The notes beneath the pieces are model-generated. The model searched no databases. It was given only the letters and a program-made list of their open reading frames with translations, and was not told where the DNA came from. A stretch of 64,000 nucleotides of DNA, taken from contig NZ_OX458333.1 in assembly GCF_949769195.1 (NCBI RefSeq), forward strand, positions 4,622,001 through 4,686,000. The letters are read 5' to 3'. Source of the DNA: Methylocaldum szegediense. GTDB taxonomy: Bacteria; Pseudomonadota; Gammaproteobacteria; Methylococcales; Methylococcaceae. This document shows, in pieces, positions 59,246 through 64,000 of this stretch. Position 1 is the first letter of the stretch. Each line of letters begins with the position of its first letter. The translations under genes were made by a program, and so were the position numbers.

Positions 59246-60433
59246 TTATTTGCCAAACAGTTGCTTGCGAATCTCTTTCAGGGCGCTGCGCAGGCTGATT
59301 TCATCCTGCACAGCCGCCAAGGTTTGCCTGTCCTCCGGCCTGATCCCGTGAGCCATCGCATTGCGCAGATAAGTCAGTCTCCGGAAGTGCTCATCGTCCT
59401 TGGCCCGATGACGGGCCGAATCCCGCGTGTCGAAATCGTTCATCTCGCCCTTTTGCTCCCGTACCTTGCGGGAAATAAACGCTTCCTGAAGGTAAATCGC
59501 CGTCCGCAGATAATCCCTTCTCTCCAAGTAGGCATCGGCCAGCGCCAATTCCCAGGCGTCCCGGTGCGGAGGCCGAAACCAGTCAATGCGCTTCGAGAGT
59601 TCGGGTTGGAACAGACTGCCGATAGCCGTGTTCAGGTTTTCGATGCCGGCAAACACGCCGGACAAGACCGGACGGGCTTTGGCAGGGTTGGTAGTCCGCT
59701 CGAAAAACGCGGCCCTGCGGAGCTGTTGCGCTCGATTTTCGGGAAAACCTTCTTGTTGCAAGAGGTCGGCGAAGACCCCGTAGTCGCCATCCTTGTCATA
59801 GGCGGCAAGAGCCTCGATCCAGTCCATTAGGCGAAGGAGCCCAGTTAGTTTGAGCACCGGCGTTTCTCCTTCGGGAGACGTCATCTCCAGTGCGCCGTAG
59901 TAAATGTCTTCGATTTTGTTACCTTTCACCCGCTCGAGATAATGACCCGCGACCAGGGACAGCATGGGCAGGTGGCGGAAACCATGGGTTACGTCCAGGA
60001 TGACCTGTTCGCCGTTTTTGATTTCGGTAGCCAGAATTCGCAGGATTTCGACTTGCTCTTCCAGTGTCTTGGCGTATGGAATCAGGACCAGTTTGGTGGG
60101 GATACCGAGGCGTTGTTCGACCAATGGCGTTACTGCGTTCAATAACGCCGCGTCGACCGATTCCTTTTGCACGGCTTCCATGAGTTCGATCCGCTTGTCC
60201 TCCAAGCTGCCGTCTTCCGCATGGTGTTCGATGAGCACATCCCACATGCTTCCAGTGGTGCCGAGTACCATCATGCGATCCGGCTGGCAGATCCCCCGTA
60301 AGGCGAGACCGAGAAAAGGCGTTTCTTGTACCGAGTTGCTGTCGAACCGGTAGCGGGCCATCTTGTAGCCCGTTCTCGGATCGAGGCGAGCTCTGCCTAG
60401 TGTGCTAACCAATACTCTTTCTTCTTTTTCCAT
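59246..60433 (-). CDS. csx1: CARF-HEPN effector Csx1 (TM1812 family)
   Basis: A 395-residue CRISPR ancillary protein. N-terminal CARF sensor domain: VLVSTLGRARLDPRTGYKMARYRF (residues 7-30), VLGTTGSMWD, and DVTHGFRHLPMLSLVAGHY (about 155), the TM1812-type fingerprint. C-terminal HEPN ribonuclease: the R-x4-H motif RNAMAHGIRP (about 357-366). Expected role: indiscriminate RNA cleavage when cyclic oligoadenylate made by Cmr2 binds the CARF domain. It opens the Cmr block and is 16 bases from cmr1. Confidence 0.92.
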   Translation of the reverse strand: MEKEERVLVSTLGRARLDPRTGYKMARYRFDSNSVQETPFLGLALRGICQPDRMMVLGTTGSMWDVLIEHHAEDGSLEDKRIELMEAVQKESVDAALLNAVTPLVEQRLGIPTKLVLIPYAKTLEEQVEILRILATEIKNGEQVILDVTHGFRHLPMLSLVAGHYLERVKGNKIEDIYYGALEMTSPEGETPVLKLTGLLRLMDWIEALAAYDKDGDYGVFADLLQQEGFPENRAQQLRRAAFFERTTNPAKARPVLSGVFAGIENLNTAIGSLFQPELSKRIDWFRPPHRDAWELALADAYLERRDYLRTAIYLQEAFISRKVREQKGEMNDFDTRDSARHRAKDDEHFRRLTYLRNAMAHGIRPEDRQTLAAVQDEISLRSALKEIRKQLFGK

Positions 60434-60961
60434 CGTGAGATTTCCTTGTGACGGGTTGAAAGGCGAATTCGTCTATCCGTGCTTCGCAGCACCGCATGTC
60501 CTCGGACGAAGGCCCGCTGCCGCGTGGTTTGGGAGAGGGGGCCGAAGACGGGGACGGGCAACGGTCGCCATGAGAGCGGACTTCAACAGCCGAATTCACC
60601 GACAGGGTGCCTGTGGCCATGCCACCAGGCTGAAAGTCGGTTACGTCCACGTGATCGATGACATGTGACTTCGATGCTTTTTTCTGCGCCAAAGCCACTG
60701 TGCCGGGAAGTCGAGCAATGAAACGAATCGTCAAGTTATGTCCCCAAGAGCCGAGACACGCCGCAAACGTCGACGCATACTGTGCCACATGCCCTGTGCG
60801 GCTTTGGCGATTGACAAGCTTGTCAGTCAGGGTCGAGGTTAAGTGTAGTTCGTCTACCTAAGAGTAGACGGGCAGCGAGCGTACCGTGTCGGTCAAGGGC
60901 AGCTGCGTTAGGCCGTGATGACCGTCAGGATGCGGTGCGCGCAGGGCACTCGTCGGCTTCG
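60434..60961. other. Gap between cas3 and csx1
   Basis: About 530 bases without a supported gene. It could hold a promoter for the csx1-cmr part; a minus-strand frame at 60405-60788 has low-complexity Ser/Pro content and no good start. The gap is large compared with the 4-base overlaps elsewhere, and marks the left junction of the embedded III-B module. Confidence 0.5.
60851..60870. repeat. Perfect hairpin downstream of cas3
   Basis: CGTCTAC-CTAAGA-GTAGACG, 7-bp stem with a 6-base loop, about 90 bases after the cas3 stop. No U-run follows on the minus strand, so it is a processing or attenuator structure rather than a clear terminator. Confidence 0.45.
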
Positions 60962-63244
<2,283 letters not shown>

Positions 63245-63275
63245 GGCTCGAAACCTTTTTTCAAATTAAGCATAG

Positions 63276-63464
63276 TCAATCCAATCCGCTGAGCTTGATG
63301 CCCCGCCGGATGTACGTCGGAATGTCGTAGTTGACGCGTGCGGAAGCGACCTGCGCTCGATCGAACGATGGTTGCGGTCTTGGTAGAGGATAGGTGGGGT
63401 GGGGCACGGAAGCGTTCGCGCGAGCGTCGCGGCGTTTCCGAAACGAAAGGAAAGCTTTGAACAT
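63276..63464 (-). CDS. Possible small protein with FtsZ-tail-like end
   Basis: A 62-codon frame upstream of cas3. It starts MFKAFLSFRKRRDAR, is proline-rich in the centre, and ends YDIPTYIRRGIKLSGLD. The DIPTYIRR string resembles the conserved C-terminal tail of FtsZ (DIPxFLRRQ) that binds division partners. There is no good ribosome-binding site (only AAGAAG), so it may be a chance frame. Confidence 0.3.
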   Translation of the reverse strand: MFKAFLSFRKRRDARANASVPHPTYPLPRPQPSFDRAQVASARVNYDIPTYIRRGIKLSGLD

Positions 63465-63701
63465 CGATCGTATCTTCTTCGGATGTAGGGACGGAGATAC
63501 TTTACGGGAGGTAGTCGCTCAGGACGTGAGCCACTGAATCGGTCGATGAAAATTTTTTTCAAGACTCACGCTGAAACGGGCTCGCGCTTCTTTCCGGGAA
63601 GGAGCGAAGCGTGAGGTTCCGTTTGCTTCTAGAGCATTTTCAGATTCATTGAAAGGCAATCGAGGGAAGGGAAAATGAGCGAGGGCAGGTCAGACCCTAG
63701 G

Positions 63702-64000
63702 TGTCGCGTCTCGTGTGATTATTTACCGAGAAGGAGTTATGCTCTGTTCGAAGCCCGGAGCCTTCTCCAGGAGATATTCGGTTCGTCCAAGTGAGGTTTC
63801 TCTCCATGCAGATTCGTCTTCATAAGAACGCCCGTACCACCCCGGCCGTTCGGCAGGCCATTCAAGCGTCCACGTTGAGCGAGCGCGCCTTGGCCCAAAA
63901 GCATGGCATTAGCCGAACGACCGTCCGCAAGTGGAAACACCGCTCCTCGGTCGAAGATGCCTCACACCGGCCCCACACCCTCAGAACCACGCTCACGCCC
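63702..64000 (+). mobile_element. IS481-family insertion sequence, second copy (cut by window end)
   Basis: Begins with the same terminal repeat TGTCGCGTCTCG as the copy at 16540-17604 and matches it over all visible bases except one substitution found by eye in the transposase start region. Its orientation is opposite to that of the first copy. Confidence 0.92.
63806..64000 (+). CDS. IS481 family transposase (partial)
   Basis: The first 65 codons of the transposase, starting MQIRLHKNARTT and including the first helix-turn-helix (LSERALAQKHGISRTTVRKW). It differs from the other copy at residue 2 (Gln in place of Pro). The rest lies beyond the window. Confidence 0.92.
   Translation, partial: MQIRLHKNARTTPAVRQAIQASTLSERALAQKHGISRTTVRKWKHRSSVEDASHRPHTLRTTLTP

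Noticed and set aside
60405-60788. Minus-strand 127-codon frame between cas3 and csx1
   Set aside because: Low-complexity Ser/Pro content, no good ribosome-binding site, overlaps the csx1 start, no recognisable motif.
63266-63562. 98-codon minus-strand frame before cas3
   Set aside because: Overlaps the small frame at 63276-63464 in a different register, Arg/Ser-rich and without motif; looks like a shadow.

Overview
The window looks like the chromosome of a gammaproteobacterium, at moderate confidence of the Methylococcales (methanotroph) type. Support comes from an exosortase-A type polysaccharide locus, UbiK, a DUF2897 small protein, ComM, Rep helicase and glnK-amt under a sigma-54/NtrC style promoter, with moderately high G+C. 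No rRNA or taxonomic marker gene is present, so the assignment is an inference.

Left part (1-12 kb): the end of an exosortase-A-associated exopolysaccharide cluster (PLP decarboxylase, acyl-CoA ligase, large VanZ/O-antigen-ligase fusion). It is followed by a minus-strand run of a four-helix membrane coiled-coil protein, a coiled-coil partner, murein endopeptidase MepA and a dipeptide epimerase (murein turnover), then small housekeeping genes. 

12.2-19.7 kb: a locus that resembles a functional-amyloid (Fap-like) secretion system without matching the described gene order. It has a sigma-54 type promoter, an acidic Ala/Glu-rich repeat protein, a small secreted protein, a periplasmic C39 peptidase, a second small secreted protein with an LRGGF motif, and a dedicated sigma-54 activator. 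A coiled-coil/beta-barrel outer-membrane protein of FapF-like architecture lies beyond an IS481 insertion (6-bp target duplication) that splits a 61-codon ORF.

19.9-26.2 kb: core genes (amt, glnK, ubiK, comM, rep) ending in a tRNA-Arg(CCG). An integrated P4-satellite-like element of 5.9 kb (integrase, AlpA, primase-helicase, two small genes, iteron-like repeats) occupies this tRNA and ends in a 52-bp duplication of the tRNA 5' half and its upstream bases.

32.2-63.2 kb: directly against that duplication lies a very large CRISPR array (197 repeats of 37 bp by manual count, about 14.2 kb). To its right is a single co-directional minus-strand cas locus: cas3 - csx1 - cmr1 - cmr2 - cmr3 - cmr4 - cmr5 - cmr6 - cas5 - cas8c - cas7 - cas4 - cas1 - cas2. 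A complete type III-B (Cmr) module plus a HEPN-type Csx1 effector is thus embedded inside a type I-C operon, with 4-base stop/start overlaps joining the two systems at cmr6/cas5. No cas6 is present, so Cas5 probably makes the crRNA for both complexes. Several spacer pairs overlap the same targets. The window closes with a second, nearly identical IS481 copy in opposite orientation.
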